From Achatina immaculata (lineage: Eukaryota > Mollusca > Gastropoda > Stylommatophora > Achatinidae), in contig CM019701.1 of the NCBI GenBank assembly GCA_009760885.1, forward strand, positions 40,328,960 through 40,392,959: a stretch of DNA of 64,000 nt, written 5' to 3'. Position 1 is the stretch's first letter, and every line of letters starts with the position of its first letter. Shown in pieces: positions 1 through 11,218 of this stretch. The notes under the pieces are model-generated. The model had not been told where the DNA came from. It worked only from the letters and a program-made list of their open reading frames with translations, and searched no databases. Both the position numbers and the translations under genes were made by a program.

Positions 1-2410
1 GTTAAAAATCTCATTTTTGTAATTCTATCTGTTCCTAGGGGCCGGCTAGCGTAGTGGTTAGAGCACTCGTCTAGCAACCAAATGGTCGAGGGTTCGAATC
101 CCCAGCTGAGAGGGATTTTTTTTCCGACCAATACGGCCCCGAGGTCGACCCAGCCTCGTAAAATGGGTACCAGAGAAAATCTGGGAAGTAAAGGCAACGA
201 GGAAAGGAACTGGTCACCCTACCTCATACGCTGATGACCCAGCATAATGAGGTCTCTAACGCTTCACCCCCTACGGCATTTGCTATGGGACTATCTTTAC
301 TTTTTTTATCTGTTCCTCTCCACAGATTCTTTAATTGTTTTACTTTCTGAAGGGAGATTGATGTTCTCCTTTTAATTTCCCTCATTGTATCTCCATTATT
401 AGTTAGTAAATGATCCAAGATATTACCTCTCCACTTCTTCCAATTTTTCCTCATTGATATATATATTTCACCTGCATTATTTGTTTTGTCAGTTGTCATC
501 AATTTAGTTTTTTTTGCATTAAGAAAAAAGTTTCATTTTTCACTGTTCTTACGGACTGACATAATTAGTTTTCCATTTCTTTCTGTGTTTTGGATAGTAA
601 TGCTGTGTCATCAGCATGTCTAATCTGTGGTATTTCATAACCTCCAATTTTTATGGCATCGTAATATTCTTTGTCTGCATCTTCTCTGACATGTCTCATT
701 ATATTTTCAGTATATAAATTAAAAAATGTAAGGCGATAATATGCACCCCTGACGGACCCCTTGTTTTTGTCAAACCAGGTTGGTGTTTCACTATTTATTC
801 TCACTGCTGCCTGTTGGTCTAGATACAGTGATGATATTAATTGTATCAAATGTGTTGGAAATCCCATTTTTTTCCCATTATTTCCCAAAGTTTCTGGCGC
901 TGTACATATTTAAATGCCTTAGAATATTTTATGAAAGGTAAATATAGAATCACATTAAATAATCTCCATTTCCTTACTATTAATCTTACATTGAATATAT
1001 GATCTCTTGTTCCTCTTCCTTGAATAAAACCAGCTTGGACCATTGTGATTTCTCCTTCTATTTTCGTACGGAATCCTTCCATTATGTTTTTTAATAGAAT
1101 TGTACTTGCAAGACTGATGAAGGCAACAGTTCCGTAGTTCGTGCATAGTTTCAAGTCACCGTTTGTTTAGTATTTGTATGTATAAAGTTCTTTTCCACTC
1201 TTATGGCCAAATACGACTCGTACCTGAATGGCATATCTTTTTACATAGTGCGTGATAGATTGTTGCACATTCCTTTCCTCCTACTTTAATAAGTTCGGCT
1301 GTTATCTCACCACAACTTGGTGATTTACCACATTTTCAGATTCGTTATGACCCATACAAATTCTTCAATTGTTGGTTAGGGTTCTTTTTCATCCAATAAT
1401 ATTCTCACTTTTGATTTCCGCTTTCACAGTCAGTTGTTTCATACATTCCTCTGCAATATTCCTTCCATCTTTCTAGAATTTCCTCTGTCTCTGTCAAGGT
1501 CTTCCCCATCTCTTCACAAAATTACATTTAGCTTAGGTGTGACATTTCTCGTCAATGTTTTCATTTCTTAAACATTTCACTATCTCTTCCACACCTCTCA
1601 TGTCCTTTTATTCTTTCACAACAATCTTGTATGTATTGTTTTTTGTTTCTTTTTTATTATGTTTCTTCTTACTTCTTTTGTTAAAGATTTATATTCCTCC
1701 TTGTTGTTATTTGCCACTTTTCATTTCGTCTTCATTTCTCTACGTTGTTTTATTAGTTCTAATGTGCCTGTTGTAATCCATCCATTCTTCTGTGTTTTAT
1801 TTACTGGAACCACACCTTTAGCTGTTGTTATTAAGATATCTCTGGCCTGCGTAGCTAGTTCATGTGGTGTCATCTCCTCCTGTACAGTCATCAGGATCTC
1901 GAACGGTTCTTCACTCCTATAATGTGTTGTTCTATTATTTGTGAAGGATCAAAGCGGAGTGGTCTTGATTCTCTGTATTTTTATCTTTATCTCCATGTCT
2001 GCTATTAATAACTCACGTGCGTGTCACATGTGGCGCCTGATAGAGTTTTTGCTGTAGTTATGCTTGATCACCATCTTCTTTTGCGCGAAAATGATACTCT
2101 AAATTAATATAATTTATTAATTAATAATCTAATTTAAAGGATAACCTATTTTGTTTTACCTCAGGTGATGTCCATGTTCAAGAGTTCTTGAATGTTGTCT
2201 AAAAAAGTGTGTCAGCGACCATTAGCTCATTTTCCATGCAAAACGCCACTGGATTATCATCTGCCTCATTTCTATGTCTTATACTAAATTGTCGTCTTCT
2301 GCTCTTTAAGTATCAATCTTCGCATTAAAATCGCCAGTTATTAACACAGTATCATTTTTTCGCATCTGGTCTATCGTCGTTTGCAGTGTGTTATAAAAGT
2401 AGATTGATCA
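1..2410 (-). mobile_element. LINE-A non-LTR retrotransposon, 5'-truncated and decayed
   Basis: Read on the minus strand, this copy starts inside an APE-type endonuclease domain (a DTVLITGDFNAKI-like stretch near 2360-2310 and ELLIADMEIKI near 2000). It then passes through the linker (NGWIT near 1770) and reverse transcriptase pieces (AGFIQGRGTRDHIFN near 1030, HADDTALLS near 620), reaching TMREIKRRTSISLQKVKQLKNL at the left edge, where the 3' end lies outside the window. Frameshifts and stops break it throughout. The RT box before the active site is altered and DD is kept as ADD. A SINE at 37-306 interrupts it. The family resembles RTE-like LINEs; the clade is inferred. Confidence 0.85.
37..306 (+). 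mobile_element. tRNA-derived SINE with 11-bp target-site duplication
   Basis: The head has pol III A-box-like (TAGCGTAGTGGTTAGAGCA) and B-box (GGGTTCGAATCCC) sequences. A body of about 200 bp follows, ending in ACTATCTTTAC and a T run. The 11 bases TATCTGTTCCT occur at 26-36 and again at 307-317, so the SINE inserted into the older LINE-A copy. Other LINE-A copies in the window read straight through this point. A second copy in opposite orientation lies at 26347-26614. It is not a functional tRNA gene, because the long non-tRNA body is part of the repeat. Confidence 0.93.
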
Positions 2411-2992
2411 TGTGCCCCGAAAAGACCATAATACCATTCTTGAAGGCGTCATGAGATCGACCTGCAGGAAAACAAGATAACTAGAGAGCTGATTCAAGAG
2501 TTGAGGTATATAAAAGCAGACATGATCAGCGCGTAAAGTAACTGGGGCACTATACAAAGTACGGCTGAATGTGGAGGTACTTTATTGCCATCTTGAGGGA
2601 GATTTCTAGGAGTTCTTTGTGTTGATTGTATCCTCCATTATCGTCCGAGAATGTGAATCAACCAATGGACTCCACATCGCTATACAGAAACGAAAACCAA
2701 TTTCTTCGATGTAATGTAAATGTGTGGATATTACGCATCTGAATCATTTCCACAAAATTCTTCCACAAACAGTCAGCCATTCTTGATGTATTTTCCAAAA
2801 CTTTAAGGAAACACTTTGCAGTTTATTCCGTGGTAAAGAATTATAATCGTGCTCAGAGTCGGATACGAAGTGGGTTACAGCAGGTTTTTCCAGCAGCAGA
2901 CCATGTCTCTCGAGTAAGCTAAGTCTACATCGGAAAAATTTCAGATCAAAAAGTCAGAGAGAAATAACTTCACAGTCCGTTATTTGGTAGTA
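2411..2992. other. Unassigned non-coding stretch
   Basis: No ORF, exon-like segment or recognisable repeat was found between the 5' end of the LINE-A fragment and the TAG microsatellite. Confidence 0.5.
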
Positions 2993-3023
2993 ATATTAGC
3001 AGTAGTAGTAGTAGTAATAATAA

Positions 3024-3073
<50 letters not shown>

Positions 3074-3075
3074 AT

Positions 3076-3109
<34 letters not shown>

Positions 3110-3432
3110 AAGTAATGATAGTAGTGGTAGTAGTAGTGGTAATATTAGTAGAGTTCGTAGAAGTGAAAGTAGTGGTAGTAGTAGTATTACTAGTAGTAGT
3201 AGTAATAATACAAGTAGTAGTCGTGGTAAAATTGTTATTGTTATTATTACTAGTAGTACTAATAGTAGTAGTGTAGTAGTAGTAATAATAGTAGTAATAG
3301 CAGTAGTAGTAGTAATAGCAGCAGCAGCAGCAGTATGAGTGGTAGAAAAAGTAGGAACAATTGTAGTAATAGTAATAATAGAAGAAGTAGTAGTAGTAGA
3401 CATAGTAATAGTAGTATTAGTAGTAGCAATTG
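2993..3432. repeat. (TAG)n trinucleotide microsatellite, imperfect
   Basis: About 440 bp of TAG/AGT units are interspersed with AAT, GGT and AGC variants. The long minus-strand reading frame of Thr, Ile and Leu across it is an artefact of the trinucleotide period. Bases 3433-3693 to its right hold nothing recognisable. Confidence 0.95.
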
Positions 3433-3693
3433 ACTAGTAGTAGTACATCATATGATACCAGTGTTTGGATAGACAATGTTTTTTCCAACTTGCCCTGGTT
3501 ATCTGCTCATGATTATGTTCTGTACCACCTGGAGAAAATAATCTCTGGTCACTAAAGTGACATCAGTCCAGACCGACAGCGACAATCACAGAATAATCCT
3601 AGCATCAATGTGATCTCTAGGGTTTTGCTGTCCTCCTGCAAAATTTTGAACGATTGTGCAAATTTATTCTCAATCATAATTTGTGCGTGAAAA

Positions 3694-4188
3694 TATGCAT
3701 CTTAATGTCTAATTATAGAGTATATCTCTCTCTGATCCTTAAGTGCCCAGGGCACATGGGGCTTCCACAAATGCCTGTCCTTTGCCTTTTTTTCCGCTCT
3801 TGCCCAGGTGATCCCTGTTTTGCTCAACATCCTTTCTGTTGTTCTTCTCCATGTCTCTTTTGGTCTACCCTTACTTCTGTTCCCCTGTGGTGTCCATCTT
3901 AGTGCTATTTTTGGTAGTGAGTTGTCAGTCATTCAGAGCACATGTCCCAACCATCGCCAGCGTCTTTCCTCAATAATTGCTGTCAGTTGCAACTATAGAG
4001 TATATAATTATACAGAATATAGGGCATCTTAATGTCAAATTATAGATTATATAGGGCATCTTAATGTCAAATTATAGAGTATAAAGGGCATCTTAATGTC
4101 AAATTATAGAGTATATAGGGCATCTTAATGTCAGTTATAGAGTACATAGGGCATCTTAATGTCAAATTATAGAGTATATAGGGGGCTA
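3694..4188. repeat. 32-bp tandem repeat (CATCTTAATGTCAAATTATA-type), split by a LINE
   Basis: Units of about 32 bp containing CTTAATGTCAAATTATAGAG run from 4020 to 4188. One more unit lies at 3697-3725, left of the LINE-B fragment. The array was therefore present before the LINE inserted. Confidence 0.85.
3726..3990 (-). mobile_element. LINE-B 3' end, 5'-truncated, nested in the tandem array
   Basis: The minus strand encodes the C-terminal tail of the LINE-B RT ORF (RMTDNSLPKIALRWTPQG, GRPKETWRRTTERML) and ends in a short (GA)n tail. It is flanked by a 15-bp duplication with one mismatch (3711-3725 and 3991-4005, AAYTATAGAGTATAT). This is a standard truncated LINE insertion. It is very close to the C-terminus of the longer copy at 5337-7968. 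Confidence 0.9.
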
Positions 4189-4490
4189 AGAGTCCATCCT
4201 CTTTGGAAGTCAACAACCCACAGCTGGCATGCCGGTGTAAGGATTGGTGACCATAGCTGACCAGGACCCTGTAGCACCTTTCCGTTGGTATCCCCATTAA
4301 CAGGCCTAATCTGCCTAACGGGGTAATGGCGGCCGTAGTATCCATGGTGGTGAAATTTGGTAAAGAAGTATCACATACCCCCTGCTTGTTTAACCGCACT
4401 CATGGACTGACAAAAATAGCCGTGATAACCCCCTCCCACGCCGACACGACGGTGTGCCTCGTCACCTTCAGAGCGTCGCCTGCATAGAGC
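4189..4490. repeat. Dispersed repeat, copy 1 of 3
   Basis: It shares blocks around TCCGTTGGTA, AACAGGCCTRRTCTG and a CAGCTGGCATG/GCTGACACGTTAGCG segment with 24225-24510, and more distantly with 48963-49175. No coding potential is seen. It may be a SINE or MITE-like family; the class is not established. Confidence 0.55.
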
Positions 4491-5001
4491 ACCAGCTCTC
4501 AGTTCTAGGGAGAAGACAAGACACAAGACATTGAGTATAACTTGAAGTTCTCATGAGAAAAAAAACATACTAAAATACAATGATTTCGGGACAACAAACT
4601 CATGTAAAGCTATCATATATTTCTTCAGGACTGATTTAGTACAATATCACATCAGGATATTTTAAACATAAAAGTAGCAGTTTTATTTTTCTGCTCCTTT
4701 ATGCAATTTCGTGCTGGCATTATTTACGGCTCAGCTTAGAGGGAACATTGTCTAGTACGATGGCATGAAATGTTTTACTTCTAAATATGGCAGTGAGGTT
4801 TTGTGGCCTCATTATATCATAGTTATACTATATCACAATTTATCTATAACAGAAACCCAAAAACAGGCTTACAGTTTGAAAGTAGGCATCAGTTCCTTAA
4901 TGAGAACAACTCACTCCACATTGGCTTACAAATATGATACGTTTATTTCTACCTAACTTTTAAAATCCACTTTCTGAGTCTTAATTTCTGAACAATCCCA
5001 G
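4491..5001. other. Non-coding sequence before the first visible LAAO exon
   Basis: No repeat or exon was recognised. The right edge is a splice acceptor (TTAATTTCTGAACAATCCCAG) for the exon at 5002. Confidence 0.5.
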
Positions 5002-5136
5002 AGTGGACGAAGCTCTAGACAAAGTGGGTACACCAGAAGGTAAAGAATATCTCAAAGCTTTTTCCACTGGAAACACTGAGTTCGTTGAAGGCATAAGTGC
5101 TGTCAACTTTTTCCTAGTAGAACTGGGCGAAAAAGA
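5002..5136 (+). CDS. L-amino-acid oxidase gene 1, internal exon
   Basis: This 135-bp exon encodes 44 codons beginning VDEALDKVGTPEGKEYL and ending FFLVELGEK, with one base before and two after. It is bounded by AG at 5000-5001 and a strong GTAAGT donor at 5137. The helix-rich sequence fits the middle (helical) part of secreted flavin amine oxidases of the gastropod achacin/aplysianin type. These oxidise L-amino acids to keto acids, ammonia and hydrogen peroxide. The two trailing bases (GA) join the first base of the exon at 9316 to give Asp, so the reading phase is kept. Upstream exons with the signal peptide and FAD motif are not seen in 1-5001, so they lie outside the window or are lost. 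The family assignment rests on this exon together with the next ones. This ORF is not open to a start codon by itself. Confidence 0.8.
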
Positions 5137-5336
5137 GTAAGTTTTTTTATACATTTCTTCTAACATACGTAATATTACTGTGTTATGTCTTCAATGTAAA
5201 GTGTAGTTATTAAATTCCAACAAAGTTTGAGCGTCATTTGATTTGTAAACATTCATATGACAAGACAAGGTCAGAAAAAAAATGTACTTTGGCAATAAAA
5301 GTTTTGTAAAAGCTGTTCATCAAGATTCACGAAGCT

Positions 5337-7932
5337 GTCTATTATAGTTTGTTATGCACCAACAGAAGCAGCTGAAGAGGAATTAAAAGAAGATTTTTAC
5401 AACAGCCTCCAAGCAACAGTAGAAACAATACCCAAGCATGATATGCTAATCATCTTGGGCGACTTCAATGCAAAAGTAGGTGAAGGAAATGAAGATAGAA
5501 GAATAACCATGGGAAGAGAAGCAATCGGAGAAATAAATGAAAATGGAGAAAGACTGTGCAGTTTCTGTGAGAAAGCATGATGACCATCGGAGGGACAATT
5601 TTCCAACACAAAAACATCCATAAGGTGACTTGGAGGTCACCAGATAAAACCACAGAAAACCAAATCGATCACATACTAATAAACAACAAGTGGAAACGGT
5701 CACTACAAGATGTGCGAGCAAGGAAAGGAGCAGATGTAGGAAGTGATCACAAACTTCTGGTAGCAAAAATAAAACTAAAATTAAGGAAAGCCAAAATCGG
5801 AGAATACAGAAAGATACATTTTGATACAAGAAAACTGAAAGACCAGCAAACAAGAAATGAATTCTCAATAGTACTTAAGAACCGCTTCAGTGTCCTACAA
5901 GACAAAGCAGAAATGTCCATATTAGAGTTCAATAAAACACTACAGGAAACAGCAAAAGAGGTGCTGGGATATCCGAAAAGGAGAAAAGAGGAATGGATAA
6001 GCGAGACCACATGGGAAAAGATAGAGCAAAGAAAAGAAATCAAGAAAAAATTACTGAACACCAAATCACAACGGCTTAAAGAACGAGTTTTAAGTAATTA
6101 TGCACAAAAAGACAAAGAAGTGAAGGAATCATGCCTTCAAGATAAACGTCAATATTATGACAACTTAGCAGGAACAGCAGAGAAAGCAGCATATACAAAT
6201 GACATGAAAACCATATATAAAATCACAAAGCAGATGACAGGTAACTTCAACACAAGATGTGAAAGCGCAGTAAGAACACAAAATGGACAACTGGTCAGTG
6301 GATAAAGAGAAAAAATTAAAAGATGGAGGGAACACTTTAACACCCTACTAAACAGAACACAAGGAGCACAAATAATAGACATACCTGAAGCAAAAACGGA
6401 ACTAAACATCAATACAGGACCAGTAACAATAAATGAAGTAAAGGAGGCGATAAAGAAGCTAAAATCAGACAGGGCACCAGGTGAAGATGAAGTGACTGCT
6501 GAGATGTTGAAAGCAGAAGAAACAGAAACACCAAAAGAACTTTGCCAGATATTACAACAAATTTGGGATTTAGAAAAAGCCCCAGAGGAGTGGAAAACTG
6601 GTCTTATAATAAAACTACCAAAGAAGGGTGACCTCAGAGATTGCGGGAACTGGAGAGGCATTACCCTACTGCCACTCACCAGTAAAGTATTTTGCAGAAT
6701 AATCATCAACAGAATTGTACCAACACTTGAGGAAAAACTTCGGAAAGAGCAGGCAGGATTTAGGAAAGGAAGATCATGCATAGACCACATATTTGTACTT
6801 AGACAAATATTAGAACAGGCAAGTGAGTGGCATAGCACAACATATGCATTATTCATAGATTTTGAGAAAGCCTTTGACAATTTCAACAGAGATGCACTGT
6901 GGAAAATCCTAAGATGGCATGGCCTCCCCCATAAAATAGTTAATGTAATCAAAGCCCTATACGAGGGTTTTCAGTGCAAAGTTATCTGTGGAGAACATAC
7001 CTCCAGCAGCTTTAGGGTACAAACAGGAGTGAACAGGGATGTGTACTATCACCAACATTATTTATCTTGGCAGTAGACTGGTTAATGAAGGAGGCAACAT
7101 CAGACAAACGCAGAGGATTACAATGGACCCTTGACACAGTGCTGGAGGACCTTGACTTTGCGGACGACATTTGTCTATTATCAAGCAGTCACAAAGATAT
7201 GCAAGATAAAATAAACAAGCTAACTCAGAATGCATACAACATAGGACTAAAGATCAACGTAGGAAAGACAAAGTTAATGAAGCAAAATGTGAACAACAGA
7301 AATGTACTCAGAGTAGATAACAAGTTAGTGGAGGAGGTCAACGAATTTGTATACCTTGGCAGCAGAGTAGTAGAAAATGGAGACAGCACAGAGGACATCA
7401 ACAGCAGACTTACTAGAGCAAACCAGGCTTTTGCAATGCTGCAGAATATATTGAAATCAAATAAACTAAGCATAAATATAAAAATCAGGATATTTAAGAG
7501 TAATGTTCTAAGTGTACTACTCTATGGAAGTGAATGCTGGAAAATCACCAAAACCATAGAAAACAAGCTGAATTCTTTCCAGACTAAATGTTTACGAAGA
7601 ATTAGAAAAATATTTTGGCCAAACACCATAAGAAATAACATCTTATTAGCAGAAATGCAGATGAAACCACTGACAACAGTTATTGAGGAAAGACGCTGCC
7701 GATGGTTGGGACATGTGCTCCGAATGACTGACAACTCACTACCAAAAATAGCACTAAGATGGACACCACAGGGGAGCAGAAGTAAGGGTAGACCAAAAGA
7801 GACATGGAGAAGAACAACAGAAAGGATGTTGAGCAATAGAGGGCTCACCTGGGCAAGAGCAGAAAAAAAGGCGAAGGACAGGCATTTGTGGAAAACCCTT
7901 GCGGAAGCCCCATGTGCCTTGGACACTTAAGG

Positions 7933-7968
<36 letters not shown>
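5337..7968 (+). mobile_element. LINE-B, longest copy: endonuclease plus reverse transcriptase, broken
   Basis: This copy lies in the LAAO intron. It begins within the endonuclease (IIVCYAPTEAAEEE) and runs through LILGDFNAKVGEG and GSDHKLLVAKI, which are the conserved Asp/Asn and SDH motifs of APE-type nucleases. The RT follows: [44 protein letters not shown], then LEDLDFADDICLLSS with the catalytic FADD. It ends with LGHVLRM, WTPQGSRSKGRPKETWRR and CALDT-stop. Breaks: a frameshift near 5575, a stop at 6303, and a frameshift near 7045 that destroys the GVxQGCxLSP box. A (GA)n tail follows the stop by about ten bases. The 5' end is truncated. The RTE-like clade is inferred. Confidence 0.93.
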
Positions 7969-7971
<3 letters not shown>

Positions 7972-7992
7972 GTTCAAAATGTCGCAATTCAC

Positions 7993-8330
7993 ATCAGTCA
8001 GTCAGTCATTAGCTGTCCATTGCAGAACTTAGCCTCCCTAACAGCTCTCCTAAAGGCCTCTAGGTAATAAGCAAGATATCCTGCTACTGATGTCTCCATT
8101 CGCAGATCATCAACGACGTTTTGCAGCCATATTCGCCTTGGTCTTCCTCTTTCTTTTTCCCGCTATGTACCCCACCAAGACTGTCTACTATAAATTCTCA
8201 TGAACATTAATATGTCCAAAATATTTATATTTATGTTTTATCTGTTTAACCTTCTTTACAAGACGAACTTTTTTAATATTATGTTCTTGTAGTTCGGACA
8301 TAATTTGTTCTTTTTATGCCCATGATGTTT
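7993..8330 (-). mobile_element. LINE-A 3' end, truncated
   Basis: It starts with a (CAGT)n tail and continues, on the minus strand, through degenerate C-terminal LINE-A sequence (RRRWLQDVVDDL-like near 8130, FGHI near 8220). Homology fades near 8330. Confidence 0.8.
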
Positions 8331-8447
8331 GATCACAGTTGCTGTTTGAGTTTCTTTGTATGTTTCCATATGGAACGTGATTTCTTTTATCATCATTCAG
8401 TAGGCTAGAAACAAAATTCTTCAAGATTTCACAAAATGTCTTCTTGT

Positions 8448-9048
8448 ACAAAATGTTATTTTGTCAACTACATCACCACACACTAAATGAACATCTATAA
8501 ACAGCTGCAACATGTTATTTTGTCTCTTATTTCACCACATACTAAATGAAGGTCTATAAATAGCTATAAATTGACATTGTCTGTTACCTCACTACACACT
8601 AAATGATTGTCTATAAACAGCTTTAACATCTCATTGTGTCTATTATCTCACCACACACAAAATGAACGTCTATATATAGCTATAAATTGTCATTGTGTCT
8701 AGTACCTCAACACACACTAAATGAACAGAAATAGCTGTAAAATGTCATTTTGCCTGTTACCTCACCACACACTAAATGAACGCCTATTATCTTACAATAC
8801 ACTAAATGGATATCTATAAATAGCTATATTGTGTTTTTGACAATTACTTCAGCACACACTAGATGAACGTTTAGAAATAGCTATAACTTGTCATTTTGCC
8901 TATCACTTCACCACACACTTAAGGATCTTTTGTAAACAGCTGTAACATGTCATTTTGCCAATTACCTCACCATACACTAAATGAACGTCTATAAATAGCT
9001 GTAACATGTTATTTTCTCTATTACCTCACCACACACTTAATGAAAGCT
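8448..9048. repeat. Intronic satellite, about eleven units of 58-60 bp
   Basis: The motif CACACTAAATGAACGTCTAT, with TAGCTGTAACATGTCATTTTG, recurs about every 58-60 bp with 10-20% variation. It lies in the LAAO intron just before the exon at 9316. There is no coding content. Confidence 0.9.
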
Positions 9049-9315
9049 TTATGCAGCGCCTCAGTGCATTAACAGTAACGAGGTCAAAATTACAAAGTGA
9101 ACTGATATCCGAGTAATCAACGTCTCTTGACTTTTGCATTAGTGCCTGGTTTTAAATGTAAATCTCGAATTATCCTGCGAAAAAGTCAAGTGTTAATGCT
9201 GTCTGGATGCGACTTTTTTTTTTTTACTTTACGGAAGACTTGAAGTTAGTTCACAACATACCGGAAGAGATGTCATCTTAGATAACATTGTTCTTGTAAA
9301 TCTTTCGTTTTCCAG

Positions 9316-9402
9316 CCCTAGAGAGGAGATCCTCACCCTGACTGATGGAATGAGTGCATTACCACAGGCGCTTGCCAATGCTTTCTTAAAGTCAAGCACA
9401 AG
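9316..9402 (+). CDS. L-amino-acid oxidase gene 1, internal exon (GM..LP motif)
   Basis: An 87-bp exon with acceptor TCGTTTTCCAG and donor AGGTAATG. One leading base completes Asp with the previous exon. The following codons read PREEILTLTDGMSALPQALA, then NAFLKSS, with AG left over. The TDGM-x-x-LP-x-A-L block is the conserved segment of flavin amine oxidases where the FAD domain resumes after the helical insertion, and it is the clearest family signature in this gene. It is separated from the previous exon by 4.2 kb of intron holding a whole LINE-B copy and a satellite. Phases on both sides match the neighbouring exons, which supports a genuine spliced gene. Whether the gene is still expressed cannot be told from this. 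Confidence 0.85.
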
Positions 9403-10125
9403 GTAATGATTATAATATAGTTTTGTTTTCTAGTAGCCATGGTAACTAAGAGTCATCTTCTTGGTTGCCTAAAACAGCATCAGAAAAAAAAAAAAAGAAA
9501 CAAAAGCACAAACGTTTGATGCAATTTTTCTCCGTTTTACCGAGGTCGGATATTTAGGTGTATTTTTAAAATAATTTGTTCCATATATTTACAGCACTAT
9601 TCTATGACACAAAAAATTACGTTCAAACGTATTTGTAAAAAGTGGTTTACTGAAAGGATATTATGATAGATAAAATATATGAAGTGATAAATCTGAAACA
9701 TAACCATCCTTACCTTGAAAACCTCCACTTGTTTGTTCCCTGTATCTCCTCTGCATTCACTCACTCGTGTCTAACAGAACAGCCCTGACCTTTATGCTTA
9801 TCCACTTTGCACAGTCCTTGGTGCTTCCAGTTAATTCAGGATGCTACTCTTTTCCTTCGCCATTTCATCAGGTCAGTGAGGTACTTTTCTCTAAGAATTT
9901 CCTTTTCCTTCATTTTCCTTTGAGTTTTCCCTAAAATAACTGTAATTATATAATATAAATAAAATGACATAAGATAATTTTATTAATTTCCAGAAGAAGA
10001 ACGTAAAGATCCAAGTTCTCGAGAGATTTAACGAACAGGCTGGTCTTTGTGTGTCACTGTCAGAGTTCTATGCCATCTGACATATCCTACGAGTATTACT
10101 TCCTTCACCATTTCTGATGTCACTG
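9403..10125. other. LAAO intron, no features recognised
   Basis: AT-rich sequence with short A and T runs. No exon or repeat was identified. Confidence 0.5.
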
Positions 10126-10870
10126 GCAAAGTGAATTCGGTGCAAGAAAAAAAAACAAATAACCTTGCTTCACTGGCTAGCAAAATAGGACTTCAAATTA
10201 TAATAAGGAAAAAAAATAATGAAACTTCTCGTTAGTGAAAAAGCTGTTGAAGAAGTACACCAATCTGCATACCTCGGCAGCTACATAGAACAGGATAGTC
10301 ACACTAAAAAGAAAGTTAGAATTAGATTTGCAAAAGCAGCACTGAACTTCAAGAATCTTGAGAACATATGGCACTCACATAAACCGAGTTCAGATTACTC
10401 AGTTCAAATGTAATATCCACCCTCATTTATGCATGCTAAAGCTGGAAAACAATTAAAGAAATAGACAAGAATTAGACTTAAAAAAAAACAAATGCCTAAG
10501 GAAAATACTCGGCATAAAGTGGAACGAATTTAAGAACAACGCAGAGATAAGACAGATGAGTGAACAACAACTTGTTTCATGGGTAATCAGGAAGAGGAGA
10601 TGGATATATTTTTATACTAGTCATTTGATGAGAAGAAACAGTCAGCGAATCCCAAAACAATCTACCAACTGGAACACAACAGGCCGAAGAAAAAGAGGAC
10701 GACCACGTGAAACTCTGAAGAAGACACTGTTAAGAGAGGCCAAAATTAGTAGGCATAAAATTCCATGACGAAGTTGTAAAGCTCGCCGAAACAGGAAAAT
10801 TGGCGAACTACCATGCGAGTATGAGAACAGTTTAAAGGCACGGGAAGGATGTAAGATGTATATATCTTAC
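10126..10870 (+). mobile_element. LINE-C 3' fragment
   Basis: Degenerate plus-strand translation gives VNSVQEK, SLASKIGLQI, SAYLGSYIEQDSHT, KILGIKWNEFKNNAEIRQM, TGRRKRGRPRETLK and LREAKISR. This is the RT thumb and C-terminal region of LINE-C. Several frameshifts are present. It ends with the family tail (GGCACGGGAAGGATGTAAGA). Confidence 0.88.
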
Positions 10871-11106
10871 TTAGACTTCACCTATGTAAATCAACCCTCG
10901 GAGCGATATTGAATTAACAATCTAAATGAAATAAAAACTACCACATTTCTTACCCAACCCACATATTTAAATTATAGAGTAACTTCCTCCCACTTTCCTT
11001 CTACCAAAATTTCTCATCAAAGTTTGCTCTAGCTCCATCTAGGAAGTTAATTCAGGAGTTAACCATCGCTGCTTCACTGTTTAACTCTATGTTCCTGTGT
11101 CCACAG

Positions 11107-11218
11107 CCACGCCTTAACGCTGAACAGAAAGTTGCAAGCCTTATCAAAAACAGACAACGGTCTCTATCTACTAGAGTTTCTAGAAACAAACACGCATGAA
11201 GGCTACACGGAAGAGAGT
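11107..11218 (+). CDS. L-amino-acid oxidase gene 1, internal exon
   Basis: A 112-bp exon with acceptor CCTGTGTCCACAG and donor GTAAGT at 11219. The first base completes Ser with the AG from the previous exon. The 37 codons read HALTLNRKLQALSKTDNGLY, then LLEFLET and GYTEES. This is the beta-strand-rich FAD-domain part that follows the GM..LP segment in flavin amine oxidases. The exon ends in phase 0. The next exon found (17471) needs two bases carried over, so at least one exon between them was not located or has been lost. That gap matters for deciding whether gene 1 is functional. Confidence 0.82.

Noticed and set aside
37..120. Functional tRNA gene (A and B boxes present)
   Set aside because: The tRNA-like head is joined to a repeated body with target duplications and occurs elsewhere, so it is a SINE. 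The same holds for 26530-26614, 30291-30360 and 57043-57132.
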